The notes: generated from the sequence alone by a model not told the origin. Shown: positions 8,752-18,076, counted from the first letter of the stretch. The stretch is 64,000 bases of DNA from Tannerellaceae bacterium (GCA_021203545.1 JAJQAZ010000016.1:1-64000); one strand, 5' to 3'. Numbers and translations: made by a program.

Positions 8752-11016
8752 ATGAAGGATGCACAGGAAAACATTCTTGTAACAGATGAACAGCTCATTC
8801 AGGACGAATTCGATAAACTGATCAAAGAATACCTGAATACCAATCACCGCCGCAAAGTTGAACTGATTACCAAAGCATTCAATTTTGCAAACCAGGCGCA
8901 TACAGGAGTCAAACGCCGTTCGGGCGAACCCTATATTATGCACCCACTGGCGGTAGCCCGTATTGTTTGTAATGAAATGGGGTTGGGGTCAACCTCTATC
9001 TGTTCCGCCTTGCTACATGATGTAGTAGAAGACACGGAATATACTGTCGAAGATATCGAAAACATGTTTGGTAAAAAGATCGCCCAGATTGTGGACGGGC
9101 TGACCAAAATATCAGGAGGTATATTCGGAGAACAGGCTTCGGCACAGGCCGAAAACTTCCGAAAACTTCTCCTTACCATGAGCGACGATATCCGGGTAAT
9201 CCTGATTAAAATAGCAGACCGCCTGCACAATATGCGTACCCTGGGTTCGTTACGCCCGGCCAAACAATACAAAATTGCCGGAGAAACCCAGTACCTGTAT
9301 GCTCCCCTTGCCCACCGCCTGGGACTGTTCACCATTAAAACGGAACTGGAAGACCTTAGTTTTAAATACGAACATCCACAGGAATACGAATCCATATCAA
9401 CCAAATTACAGGCCACCGAAGAACTTCGCAACACTGTTTTCGAAAAATTTGCCGGCCCTGTACACGAACGGCTGGAAAAATTGGAGTTATCGTACGAAAT
9501 GCGCGCCCGTGTCAAACCCATTTATTCAATCTGGAATAAAATGCAAACCAAAGGAGTTCCCTTTGAAGACATATATGATATTTACGCCGTACGTATTATT
9601 TTTGACTCAAAACCAGGTATCGACGACAAAAACCTTTGTTGGGATGTCTATTCAGCCATTACAGACATTTACCGGATACGCCCCGACCGGATACGCGACT
9701 GGGTAAGCCGCCCAAAAGCGAACGGTTACCAGGCATTACACCTGACTGTTATGGGCCCTGACGGACAATGGGTGGAAATACAGATCAGAAGCCGTAAAAT
9801 GGATGAAATAGCCGAAAAAGGTTTTGCGGCCCACTGGAAATACAAAGGAAACAACATCGAAGAGGATACGGAATTGGATAAATGGTTGAAAACAATTACC
9901 GAAATCCTTGAAAACCCGGACCCGAATGCCCTTGATTTCCTGGATACAATCAAATTAAACCTGTTTACAGCCGAAATATTTGTATTTACTCCCAAAGGCG
10001 ATATTAAAACACTTCCGCAGGGAGCCACAGCCCTGGACTTTGCCTATGCCCTGCATACCAATATCGGAAACAAATGTATCGGTGCCAAAGTAAATCATCG
10101 GCTCGTTCCTCTTAGCCACCGGCTTACCAGTGGAGACCAGGTTGAAATACTGACCTCACGTTCACAATCCCCTCAGATAGAATGGATCAATTTTGTAACA
10201 ACGGCAAAAGCACGTACCAAAATTGACGGAGCATTGAAAAAGATGCGTAAAGAAGCTGCACGCGTGGGTGAAGAAAAGATATTGAAGATTTTTGAAAAAG
10301 AAGAACTGGAACCTACAGTCAATAACATAGACAAACTGGCACAGTATTTTGGCTTCGCACGCCGGGAAGACTTCTTCTACTCGGTTGAGAAAGGAGATAC
10401 TCCCTTACCGGATAGTATCAAAAAACTACTCAAAGAAAAAACAGACAATGTACTGTTCAAATATGTAAAACAAGCCCTCCGGGTTGCATCCAAAAACGAC
10501 AAAGACCTTACAAAACAGAAAGTCGAAACACAGGAAGAAAAAAGAAAGCAGGCAATCGATAAAACCAAGCCCTATTTATTAAGCGAATTAGGGTACGACC
10601 AGAATTATGTAATAGCCCAATGTTGCAAACCGATTCCCGGCGACGACTCGATCGGTTTCATTAACGACGACGGGAAAGTGGTAGTACACAAACGCGCCTG
10701 CCCCATAGCAACCCGTCTGAAAAGCAGTTTCGGGGAACGTATCCTTTCTACCGAATGGAGCAACCATAAAAACCTCTCTTTCGAAGCAACCCTGGAAGTA
10801 AAAGGAATTGATGCCTTAGGTGTATTAAACACAATCACCCAGGTATTATCAAAAGATTTCAACGTCAACATACAACACCTGATGGTAGATGCAAAAGACG
10901 GAGTCTTCGAAGGAAAACTAAAAATAAAAGTACACGACGTAGAAGACGTCCAACGAATCTGCGTAAACCTATCCAAAGTAAAAAATATCAAGTTCATCGG
11001 ACGCGTAGCGGATTAA
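8752..11016 (+). CDS. Bifunctional (p)ppGpp synthetase/hydrolase (RelA/SpoT family)
   Basis: This 754-residue RSH protein controls the stringent response alarmone. The HD hydrolase domain is intact (LLHDVVEDT, with HD at residues 89-90 and ED at 93-94). The synthetase domain is recognisable from YDIYAVRIIF and KANGYQALHLTV. A TGS domain (FVFTPKGDIKTLPQGATALDFAY), a conserved helical/zinc-finger region with AQCCKPIPGDD, and a C-terminal ACT domain follow. Both activities are therefore expected. It starts 12 bases after the transglycosylase gene and likely closes the parB operon. A palindromic element begins 11 bases beyond its stop. Confidence 0.95.
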   Translation: MKDAQENILVTDEQLIQDEFDKLIKEYLNTNHRRKVELITKAFNFANQAHTGVKRRSGEPYIMHPLAVARIVCNEMGLGSTSICSALLHDVVEDTEYTVEDIENMFGKKIAQIVDGLTKISGGIFGEQASAQAENFRKLLLTMSDDIRVILIKIADRLHNMRTLGSLRPAKQYKIAGETQYLYAPLAHRLGLFTIKTELEDLSFKYEHPQEYESISTKLQATEELRNTVFEKFAGPVHERLEKLELSYEMRARVKPIYSIWNKMQTKGVPFEDIYDIYAVRIIFDSKPGIDDKNLCWDVYSAITDIYRIRPDRIRDWVSRPKANGYQALHLTVMGPDGQWVEIQIRSRKMDEIAEKGFAAHWKYKGNNIEEDTELDKWLKTITEILENPDPNALDFLDTIKLNLFTAEIFVFTPKGDIKTLPQGATALDFAYALHTNIGNKCIGAKVNHRLVPLSHRLTSGDQVEILTSRSQSPQIEWINFVTTAKARTKIDGALKKMRKEAARVGEEKILKIFEKEELEPTVNNIDKLAQYFGFARREDFFYSVEKGDTPLPDSIKKLLKEKTDNVLFKYVKQALRVASKNDKDLTKQKVETQEEKRKQAIDKTKPYLLSELGYDQNYVIAQCCKPIPGDDSIGFINDDGKVVVHKRACPIATRLKSSFGERILSTEWSNHKNLSFEATLEVKGIDALGVLNTITQVLSKDFNVNIQHLMVDAKDGVFEGKLKIKVHDVEDVQRICVNLSKVKNIKFIGRVAD

Positions 11017-11027
11017 GGAGAAATATG

Positions 11028-11211
11028 TTGGTTGAAGGGGATTTGCAATCCCCGCCTGTGGAGTATAAGGAATCGTAGATCGGCCTTAAGCCAATTATAA
11101 TCCGCTTAAATATACCTTATGTTCCGGTTTATTCGGTATTTATTTGTTTTTCGGATCACAGATCCTAATACTCGTTAGTCGGGGATTGCAAATCCCCTCT
11201 GACCAACATTT
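11028..11211. repeat. Palindromic mobile-like element, family A, copy 1
   Basis: The element is bounded by an imperfect inverted repeat of about 28 bases: TGTTGGTTGAAGGGGATTTG at one end and the complement of TGTTGGTCAGAGGGGATTTG at the other. The right half contains GGATCACAGATCC and GGGGATTGCAAATCCCC palindromes joined by TAATACTCGTTAGTC. The right half recurs almost base for base at 49675-49757 and 55735-55808. No ORF is inside, so it is non-autonomous. It fills the spacer between relA and the convergent exchanger gene. Confidence 0.8.
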
Positions 11212-11243
11212 ACCGGAAGAATGAATAAGAAAGGCGAAAAAAC

Positions 11244-12197
11244 TTACCCCTTATAAACCAGATACCCCATATAAACAACATTGCAGAGAATCATAATGGC
11301 ACCCTCAATGCGGCCGATTTGACGTTTCTTAAACAGATAACCAAACACAAACAGAAGTACGGCTGAAAATATCAACATTCCGAAATCCAAATTAGTTATT
11401 CCATCCACATTTATCGGAACAATAGAAGCACTTGCTCCCAATACAAGAAAAATATTAAACAGGTTGGAACCTACTATATTGCCAATAGCTATCCCCGGAT
11501 TCTTCTTCAATGCAGCAACAATTGAGGTAGCTAACTCCGGCAAAGAAGTACCTGCCGCAACCAGTGTAATCCCGATTACAGCATCACTCATTCCCAGGCT
11601 ACGGGCAATCCCGGAAGCTCCATCAACAAAAATATCACCCCCATAAATCAGCGCGGCCAAACCACCTAAAATATAAATAACAGAACACCAGACCGGCAAA
11701 CTTTTAATTTCCGGTTCATCCTGCCCGTTATTATTAAAAGCAATAGCAAAAGTATATCCCAGAAAAATAAGAAAAAAGCATAAAAGTAACAGACCATCAC
11801 TAATACTGATAGAGTTTTGTGATGCTCCGTTGAGTAAAATATCATTCGCACATATAAATAAAACAACCGAAGCCAGTACACATAAAGGAATCTCTTTATT
11901 TAAAGTACCCTTTGTTAACGAAACAGGTACAATTACAGCTGTACATCCTACAACCAAAAGAGTATTAAAGATATTACTACCTATTACATTGCCGACAGAA
12001 ATATCAGAATTACCTTTTAAGGCAGAGATTAAACTAACTGATAACTCCGGAGCCGAAGTTCCAAACGCAACAATGGTAAGCCCAATTACGAGAGAAGAGA
12101 TGTGAAAGCGTTTAGCAACAGCAGAAGCCCCATCAGTCAGATAATTTGCACCCAACAAAATAAGGACTAATCCTCCTATCAGTAATAAAAAATCCAT
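11244..12197 (-). CDS. Calcium/sodium antiporter (YrbG/CaCA family)
   Basis: This 317-residue integral membrane protein has about ten hydrophobic segments in two homologous halves. Each half carries the alpha-repeat signature: VAFGTSAPELSVSL near residues 43-56 with GNVIGSNIFN, and VAAGTSLPELATSIV with GNIVGSNLFN in the second half. These repeats form the ion pathway of K+-independent Na+/Ca2+ exchangers, so it likely exports calcium or another divalent cation against sodium or protons. It stands alone, about 65 bases downstream of the DUF3127 gene. Confidence 0.9.
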   Translation of the reverse strand: MDFLLLIGGLVLILLGANYLTDGASAVAKRFHISSLVIGLTIVAFGTSAPELSVSLISALKGNSDISVGNVIGSNIFNTLLVVGCTAVIVPVSLTKGTLNKEIPLCVLASVVLFICANDILLNGASQNSISISDGLLLLCFFLIFLGYTFAIAFNNNGQDEPEIKSLPVWCSVIYILGGLAALIYGGDIFVDGASGIARSLGMSDAVIGITLVAAGTSLPELATSIVAALKKNPGIAIGNIVGSNLFNIFLVLGASASIVPINVDGITNLDFGMLIFSAVLLFVFGYLFKKRQIGRIEGAIMILCNVVYMGYLVYKG

Positions 12198-12222
12198 AGC
12201 TGTTCTGTTATATTATACCAGG

Positions 12223-12592
12223 TTAGAAAGGCAGGTCATCGGTCGGACTGGCCGGACCGAAATCAGGAGCCGCCTGGAATGAAGCTCCCCCCCATATCTC
12301 CGGGAGTAAGTTCGCCTTCAGCAGTTGCCCGTTCTACTCTCCACGCATTAATATTGGTAAACCAGCGACCCTGATATTCACTGCTTTCAATATCGAAAAA
12401 CACTTTCAGTTCTTCGCCTGCCAGAATATTAGCCTGTTCGATTTTATCGGCACCGAAAATCTGAAAACAAACTTTCTTTGGATATTGGTCATGTGTTTCA
12501 ATTACATATTCCTGCTTCTTCCACTCATTTCCTGTTTTACTGGTACCACCCTGTGCCGGTAGTACAGCAATTATCTTTCCTGTAATTTCCAT
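12223..12592 (-). CDS. DUF3127 protein, C-terminus frameshifted at a G7 tract
   Basis: The start at 12592 gives an OB-fold-like domain (MEITGKIIAVLPAQGG..., with W-rich strands) typical of DUF3127, a small Bacteroidota family resembling single-strand DNA-binding proteins. As written, the frame stops early at 12263 after SFIPGGS. If the seven-base run at 12287-12293 had six bases, the frame would continue as GGASFQAAPDFGPASPTDDL and end PF at 12223. A terminal acidic DDLPF is the SSB-like tail that recruits partners, so the longer form is surely the true one. A one-base sequencing error is the simplest cause. A -7-like box lies at 12617-12624. Confidence 0.8.
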
Positions 12593-12675
12593 TTTTTGAT
12601 CAATTTAAAGAAGATGCAAATGTAGTGCTTTCTGTGCAAATATGATCATAAAAAACAGATTTTACCGGAAAAACT

Positions 12676-13674
12676 TTATCCTTCCGGGCGTAAATAATTA
12701 TTCAGTGCCGCCGCCGTAAACAATACCACCGACTGCACCGGTGCCAACTTTGCAAAACCATTCAGTACCCCCCCCCAATCGTGCACCACCCCGTTAAACC
12801 GGATCGTAGTAACACTCACACCGGCTTCCTCTAATTTACGCCCCAGCAATTCGGCTCCGTCACGAAGAATATCATTTTCGGCAACCATAAGCAAAGCAGG
12901 CGGTAACCCTTTCAACTGACCTGTTGAAGACAGAGTAGGCGAAACATGAATATCTTTCCTGATGGCCGGATCTTTAGCATATTGGTCAAACAGGCGTAAC
13001 ATCAGTGAAGAAGTCAGAAAACGCCCTTCTCCGAACCGACCATACGACTCATATCCGGTTTCAGCATCAGCCACCGGCCATAACAACACCTGCAGTTTAA
13101 TTTCCGGCCCGTTATTCTCCTTAGCCATAAGCGCTACAGCCATTGCCATATTCCCTCCGGCACCATTACCGGTTACTGCCAGGCGGCTCCCGTCCATATG
13201 AATATCCTCCCCATTACAAGATACCCATTTCAGGGTCGCATACGCTTCATTAACCGCACGTGGAAAAGAAGCCTCCGGCGAACGTGAATACTCCGGGAAA
13301 ACACAAGCCATTCCGGACTCCACAACCAGGTCACGCACCAACCGTTTGTGTGTAATATAATCGCCCAACATCCAGCCACCTCCGTGTAAAAAGATAAAAA
13401 CAGGCAACAACCCGGTTACTCCGGCCGGGCGAATAATATTTAATTTAATCTCGAACCCGTCCTGAATAATCACTTTCACTGATTCTTCAATACCGGAAAC
13501 ATCAGTTTCTATAACGGTCTGTGCTGTAGTTAATACATCCCGGGCATCCCGTACAGATAAAGATTCAAAAGGAGTATCCATCGCATTTATCACTTTCAGA
13601 TACTCCTTAGTACCCACACTCAAATGCCGGTCATCCAGGAAAAAAGTCGCCACATGGCTATAACAATCTTCCAT
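12676..13674 (-). CDS. Alpha/beta hydrolase of the HSL-like (GDXG) family, nucleophile missing
   Basis: This 332-residue protein has the hormone-sensitive-lipase-type fold. The oxyanion-hole motif HGGGW is at residues 97-101, and the acid (AENDILRD) and histidine (VVHDW) regions are present. The nucleophile elbow, expected as G-x-S-x-G, reads GNGAGGN at 169-175, so residue 171 is Gly (GGT at 13162-13164) where Ser is expected. A single A-to-G change would explain this. The protein is therefore predicted inactive as an esterase unless the base is a sequencing error. A nine-G run codes for the Trp-Gly-Gly after the catalytic His and keeps frame. Confidence 0.85.
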   Translation of the reverse strand: MEDCYSHVATFFLDDRHLSVGTKEYLKVINAMDTPFESLSVRDARDVLTTAQTVIETDVSGIEESVKVIIQDGFEIKLNIIRPAGVTGLLPVFIFLHGGGWMLGDYITHKRLVRDLVVESGMACVFPEYSRSPEASFPRAVNEAYATLKWVSCNGEDIHMDGSRLAVTGNGAGGNMAMAVALMAKENNGPEIKLQVLLWPVADAETGYESYGRFGEGRFLTSSLMLRLFDQYAKDPAIRKDIHVSPTLSSTGQLKGLPPALLMVAENDILRDGAELLGRKLEEAGVSVTTIRFNGVVHDWGGVLNGFAKLAPVQSVVLFTAAALNNYLRPEG

Positions 13675-13744
13675 AAAAAGTTTTTTAGTTCTTTTTCAAT
13701 GCTCTATTAACAACCTATGGAATGAAATAGTTAATTTTGAATGT

Positions 13745-14553
13745 ATGAAAATAGAAGTGATTGATACAGGATACTTTTATGCAGACGGTGGTGCAATGTT
13801 CGGGGTTATCCCAAAATCAGCATGGAAAAAACGGTATCCCTGCGACGAACATAATACCTGCATACTTGCTATCCGGAGCCTGTTAATTACAGATAAAGAA
13901 AAGATCATATTAGTGGACACCGGAATCAACCATAACTATTTAAACAAGTTAAGTTGGTACCGCTTCTTTAACCTCACAAACCTGGAAGATGAGCTACTAA
14001 AAAGGGGAATCAGGGCAGAAGATGTCACAGACGTAGTACTTACACACCTGCACTTTGACCATTGCGGCAATCTGTCTTTCCCCAATGCCCGTTACCGGAT
14101 CAGCCGGAAACAATGGGAGAATCTGGCAAATCCCCACCCGCTGGAAGCATCATCCATATTCACACAGGATATTTTACCATTAGAAAAAAGGGATCACTCT
14201 GTTTAGTAGAAAGTACCACATCCCTTACCTCCCAAATTTCGCTCGAACTCTTCGACGGACACTCTCCCGGGCAAATCGTACCCTTTATCAGCACTCCCGG
14301 GCAACATTTCATTTATGCCGGAGATTTCATACCCCTCTCCTGCCATGTTTCACCCGAATGGATCTCTGCCTATGACCTTTCCGCCGGACAATCCTATAAC
14401 GAAAAAATCCGCCTGCTTGAAAAAGCCATCCAACACAATAGTGCTGTCATCTATGCCCACGATGCCTATACCACTTGCAGCACCATAAAAAAGATACATT
14501 CTTTTTATAAACCCAATCACAATTTTATTAACATCACAAAGACACTTCCATGA
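13745..14553 (+). pseudogene. MBL-fold metallo-hydrolase, frameshifted
   Basis: Two overlapping frames make one metallo-beta-lactamase-fold protein of about 269 residues. The first, from ATG 13745, has the metal motif THLHFDHCGN near residues 101-110 and stops at 14206. The second resumes as GSLCLVESTTSL and contains LFDGHSPGQ and the late strand YAGDFIP, ending at 14553. Adding one A to the six-A run at 14184-14189 joins them as LEKKGSLCLVE. Family members hydrolyse lactones, thioesters or phosphoesters; the substrate is unknown. The lesion is most likely a homopolymer sequencing error, otherwise a recent pseudogene. It diverges from the alpha/beta hydrolase gene. Confidence 0.8.
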
Positions 14554-14585
14554 CATTACGAAGGTAGGGCACCGTAACGGCAACG

Positions 14586-14623
14586 AAAAAAGGAGCCTCT
14601 CTTCGCAGGGAGACTCCTTTTTT
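14586..14623. terminator. Bidirectional-looking hairpin terminator
   Basis: GGAGCCTCTC and GGGAGACTCC pair with few mismatches around TTCGCA, flanked by an A-tract on the left and TTTTTT on the right. It ends the hydrolase-like gene at 14553. The remaining DNA to 14880 is AT-rich and shows no ORF or repeat. Confidence 0.8.
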
Positions 14624-14883
14624 CAGGGGAAATAACCAATAAAAAACTTTCCCCTGGTTTTAATCATCTTATATGCTTACATAATTAGCAAAGGTTTTGA
14701 TATAGCGATTATGTTTTACTAATAGTGTTACTTTTAACAACAATGCAAAGATATAGGTGAAATACAACCTCTACAATACCTATATATTAGTATATTTCCG
14801 GTTGCCGTACCTATTAATAGTGATTATAGTGCGGTTAAGCACAGAATCCGGCCACATAGAGCCGGCAACTCCTTAAAAAGTAG

Positions 14884-14891
14884 TATCTTTG
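14884..14891 (+). promoter_or_regulatory. Probable -7 box (TATCTTTG) for the hemerythrin-LuxR pair
   Basis: A perfect TAnnTTTG box lies 33 bases ahead of the ATG at 14924. The two following genes are only ten bases apart and share this promoter. Confidence 0.55.
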
Positions 14892-14923
14892 AACTACTTA
14901 ACAGACTTTTAATTGATTCAAAC

Positions 14924-15610
14924 ATGTATAAAAAAGCAAAATATACGGAACACGATAAGATGAGCGACCTGATATGCGACAATTACCCCATGGTATTGGT
15001 GACCAGTCGCTTCGGCATCTCGCTGGGATTCGGAGAAAAAAACATCGGAGAAGCCTGCCGGCATAACAACGTAGATGTAAACACATTCCTCACCGTTGTT
15101 AATTTCCTGTTAGAAAACAAAGCAGAGCCGATTGATCCGGAAAAAAATAAATTTTCCCTCCACTCAATCATTACTTATCTGCGCAATGCACACGACTACT
15201 TCCTCAACTTCAGGTTGCCTCACATACGCAGGAAACTAAACGAAGCAATTAAAACCTGTCCGCAGGATGTAGCCTTCGTAATCCAAAAATTCTTTGACGA
15301 ATATGCCGAAGAAGTCAATAAACATATGATGTATGAAGAAAAGGTCGTATTCCCCTACGTAAAATCGTTGTTAAAAGGAGAAAGAGACCAGAAATATAAC
15401 ATTACAATCTTCCGCAAACGGCACGACCAGATTGAAATGAAAATCATCGAGTTAAAAAACATCCTGATCAAATACTATCCGGGAGAAAGCGACCATATGC
15501 TGAACAGTGTATTATTCGACATCTTTGCTACAGAGAATGATCTGGCTACCCATAGCCTGGTAGAAGACTTTATTTTTGTGCCTGCTATATTAGAACTGGA
15601 AAAACAATAA
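14924..15610 (+). CDS. Hemerythrin-domain protein (RIC/YtfE-like)
   Basis: This 228-residue cytoplasmic protein has an N-terminal helical part (about 1-65) like the ScdA/DUF542 region, then a hemerythrin HHE domain. Likely di-iron ligands are the His in NAHDYF, HMMYEE (an HxxxE motif), the His in KRHDQIE and the late His in LATHSLVEDF. RIC-type proteins supply iron to repair Fe-S clusters damaged by oxygen or nitric oxide; related domains sense O2. Ten bases separate it from a LuxR-type regulator, which suggests a sensor-effector or stress pair. Which role applies is not visible. Confidence 0.85.
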   Translation: MYKKAKYTEHDKMSDLICDNYPMVLVTSRFGISLGFGEKNIGEACRHNNVDVNTFLTVVNFLLENKAEPIDPEKNKFSLHSIITYLRNAHDYFLNFRLPHIRRKLNEAIKTCPQDVAFVIQKFFDEYAEEVNKHMMYEEKVVFPYVKSLLKGERDQKYNITIFRKRHDQIEMKIIELKNILIKYYPGESDHMLNSVLFDIFATENDLATHSLVEDFIFVPAILELEKQ

Positions 15611-15620
15611 TACCCAAGGT

Positions 15621-16232
15621 ATGAGCACCACCCTGAAAATAGTAATAGCCGAATCGTCCGTCATCATCCGGGCAGGACTGGAGGTAACCCTGAAAAAGAT
15701 CTCCGGCTTTAAATTTCACCTGGTAGAGGTTGGGTATCCGGATAGCCTGGGCGAAGCCCTGCGCATGCACCGGCCCGATATACTATTAATAAACCCTCTT
15801 TTTGTAAACGGTACCCTTTTGACACAACTAAAAGAAGAAAATGGATGTACAGACACAAAATGTTTTGCTTTACTCTATACTGCTGTTGAAACCTCTATAC
15901 TACGCATGTTCGACGATCAGGTCAGTATCTTTGACGGCCCGGATGAGATCAAAAAAAAGATAGAACAGGTAATCCTGAAAGAGATTGCGGAAGAAACAGA
16001 CCCGGAAGATTCGCAATCCTTAAGCGTACGCGAAAAAGAAATTGTAGTGTGTGTGGTAAAAGGTATGACCAACCGGGAAATTGCAGACACCCTCTATCTT
16101 TCTACCCATACAGTGATTACCCACCGGCGCAACATCGCCCGGAAACTACAAATTCATAGTGCCAGTAGCCTTACAGTATATGCTATTGTAAATAAACTCG
16201 TTGAATTGGAAGACATACAACCCAAAGGATAA
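15621..16232 (+). CDS. LuxR/NarL-type regulator with degenerate receiver domain
   Basis: The 203-residue protein has a receiver-like N-terminal domain and a clear LuxR helix-turn-helix (about residues 131-200: LSVREKEIVVCVVKGMTNRE and following). In the receiver, the strand expected to end in the phospho-acceptor Asp reads PDILLINP, with Asn at residue 58, and the N-terminal acidic pair is reduced to one Glu (VIAES). Phosphorylation in the usual way is thus unlikely. It is co-transcribed with the hemerythrin gene, which may provide the signal instead. No partner kinase is nearby. Confidence 0.88.
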   Translation: MSTTLKIVIAESSVIIRAGLEVTLKKISGFKFHLVEVGYPDSLGEALRMHRPDILLINPLFVNGTLLTQLKEENGCTDTKCFALLYTAVETSILRMFDDQVSIFDGPDEIKKKIEQVILKEIAEETDPEDSQSLSVREKEIVVCVVKGMTNREIADTLYLSTHTVITHRRNIARKLQIHSASSLTVYAIVNKLVELEDIQPKG

Positions 16233-16332
16233 GCTGCAAATGAAAAATGAAAAACTAAAAGTGGAAAATGAAAGTTTTTACCGGAACTCACTTTCATTTT
16301 ATAAGAAAATATGAATAAAAAATATTAGATTA

Positions 16333-16364
16333 ATTTGTTCATAAAGAAAAAGCGGTTATCTTTG
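16333..16364 (+). promoter_or_regulatory. Leucine operon promoter
   Basis: TTTG at 16333-16336 and TATCTTTG at 16357-16364 are 20 bases apart, the textbook Bacteroidota -33/-7 arrangement. Transcription should begin near 16370, about 15 bases ahead of a short leader ORF. This is the best promoter match in the window. Confidence 0.8.
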
Positions 16365-16384
16365 CAGCCATAAAATAAGAAGCA

Positions 16385-16459
16385 ATGGCAGGAAACATAG
16401 CACATAGTCTCATTATTTCTCTAAACATTATTCTACTCTGGGAACAGAACAGGAAGTGA
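16385..16459 (+). CDS. Leucine operon leader peptide (Leu/Ile-rich)
   Basis: A 24-codon ORF opens about 15 bases after the predicted transcription start. Its middle reads LIISLNIILLW, so nine of eleven residues from 9 to 18 region are Leu or Ile; the ORF ends NRK and stop TGA at 16457-16459. The ORF is followed by mutually exclusive hairpins and then leuA. This is the arrangement of an amino-acid attenuation leader, with ribosome stalling at scarce Leu or Ile codons. The peptide itself has no other expected function. It is too short to appear in usual gene calls. Confidence 0.8.
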   Translation: MAGNIAHSLIISLNIILLWEQNRK

Positions 16460-16532
16460 GACTGCTATGCTGTATTGAGCATATATAAAACGAAAGAGCC
16501 TTTCTCACTTCCTTGTGAGAAGGGCTCTTTTC
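16451..16532 (+). promoter_or_regulatory. Leucine attenuator: antiterminator and terminator
   Basis: AGAGCC plus TTTCTCAC (16495-16508) pair with GTGAGAAGGGCTCT (16515-16528) as a 14-bp terminator stem with one G-U, followed by TTTTCG. AGGAAGTGAG (16451-16460) is the exact complement of CTCACTTCCT (16504-16513), so it can instead pair with the terminator's left arm. The upstream strand overlaps the leader stop codon. A ribosome that finishes the leader would cover it and allow termination; one stalled earlier at Leu/Ile codons would leave it free to block the terminator. Confidence 0.8.
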
Positions 16533-16579
16533 GTATGAAAAAAGAATTAGCATATTAACAATTTAAACAATATAAAACG

Positions 16580-18076
16580 ATGTCTGATAGATTATTTATT
16601 TTCGACACCACTTTGAGAGACGGGGAACAGGTTCCCGGGTGCCAGTTGAATACCGTAGAAAAAATACAGGTAGCCAAAGCACTGGAAGAATTAGGAGTGG
16701 ATGTGATTGAAGCAGGCTTCCCGGTATCAAGTCCGGGTGACTTCAACAGTGTGGTAGAAATCTCGAAAGCCGTAACCTGGCCAACCGTATGTGCGCTGAC
16801 CCGTGCCGTAGAAAAAGATATCAATGCGGCAGCCGAGGCACTTAAATACGCAAAACGCGGACGTATCCACACCGGAATCGGAACTTCCGATTATCACATT
16901 AAATATAAATTCAATTCGAATCAGGACGATATTCTGGAACGCGCCATTGCCTGCGTAAAATATGCAAAACGTTTTGTAGAAGACGTTGAGTTCTATGCCG
17001 AAGATGCCGGACGTACCGATAATGCCTACCTGGCACGTGTAGTAGAAGCCGTTATTAAAGCAGGAGCTACAGTTGTGAACATTCCGGATACAACCGGTTA
17101 CTGCCTGCCTCATGAATATGGCGAGAAAATCAAATACCTCATGGAACATGTGGACGGCGTACACAATGCAATCCTTTCCACCCACTGTCACAACGACTTA
17201 GGTATAGCTACTGCCAATACAGTACAGGGCGTTTTAAATGGTGCACGCCAGGTAGAGGTAACCATCAACGGTATCGGAGAACGTGCCGGAAATACGTCGC
17301 TGGAAGAAGTGGTCATGATTTTTAAATCACACAAGGAAACAGGTATTATTACCAACATCAATAGTACTAAAATATATGGCATGAGCCGCATGGTGTCAAG
17401 CCTGATGAATATGCCGGTACAACCCAATAAAGCCATTGTAGGGCGGAATGCTTTTGCACACTCTTCGGGTATCCACCAGGACGGTGTATTGAAAAACCGC
17501 GAAAGCTACGAGATCATCGACCCGAAAGATGTGGGTATCGACGACAATGTAATCGTATTAACCGCCCGCAGCGGACGCGCCGCATTGAAACACCGCCTGA
17601 ATGTATTAGGTGTAGACTTGGAACAGGACAAACTGGATAAGGTATACGAAGAGTTCCTGAAACTGGCCGACCGTAAAAAAGACATCAATGACGATGACGT
17701 TTTGATGCTGGTAGGCAAAGACCGGGGAGATACGCAACGCATCAGGCTGGAATACCTGCAGGTTACATCAGGAGTAGGCTTACAATCCGTAGCCAGCATC
17801 TGCCTGAATATAGCAGGAGAGAAATTTGAAGCGGCAGCTTCCGGTAACGGTCCTGTAGACGCGGCGATCAAAGCCATTAAATCAATCATCCACCGCACCA
17901 TGACTATTCAGGAATTCCTGATACAAGCCATTAATAAAGGTAGCGACGACATGGGTAAAGTACACATGCAGGTTGAGTACGACGGAAATGTATACTACGG
18001 CTTCGCCGCCAATACAGACATCATAGCCGCCTCAGCCGAAGCTTTCATTGACGCGATTAATAAGTTTGTAAAATAA
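16580..18076 (+). CDS. leuA: 2-Isopropylmalate synthase
   Basis: LeuA condenses acetyl-CoA with 2-oxoisovalerate to 2-isopropylmalate, the first committed step to leucine. The 498-residue length is normal. The HMGL-like barrel begins [14 protein letters not shown] (residues 7-20), with HCHNDLG and NGIGERAGN further on, and the metal-binding HSSGIHQDG. The C-terminal LeuA regulatory domain ([10 protein letters not shown]-like region and [10 protein letters not shown] near 420) implies feedback inhibition by leucine. It is the first structural gene after the attenuator. A palindromic repeat follows its stop within about ten bases. Confidence 0.96.
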   Translation: MSDRLFIFDTTLRDGEQVPGCQLNTVEKIQVAKALEELGVDVIEAGFPVSSPGDFNSVVEISKAVTWPTVCALTRAVEKDINAAAEALKYAKRGRIHTGIGTSDYHIKYKFNSNQDDILERAIACVKYAKRFVEDVEFYAEDAGRTDNAYLARVVEAVIKAGATVVNIPDTTGYCLPHEYGEKIKYLMEHVDGVHNAILSTHCHNDLGIATANTVQGVLNGARQVEVTINGIGERAGNTSLEEVVMIFKSHKETGIITNINSTKIYGMSRMVSSLMNMPVQPNKAIVGRNAFAHSSGIHQDGVLKNRESYEIIDPKDVGIDDNVIVLTARSGRAALKHRLNVLGVDLEQDKLDKVYEEFLKLADRKKDINDDDVLMLVGKDRGDTQRIRLEYLQVTSGVGLQSVASICLNIAGEKFEAAASGNGPVDAAIKAIKSIIHRTMTIQEFLIQAINKGSDDMGKVHMQVEYDGNVYYGFAANTDIIAASAEAFIDAINKFVK

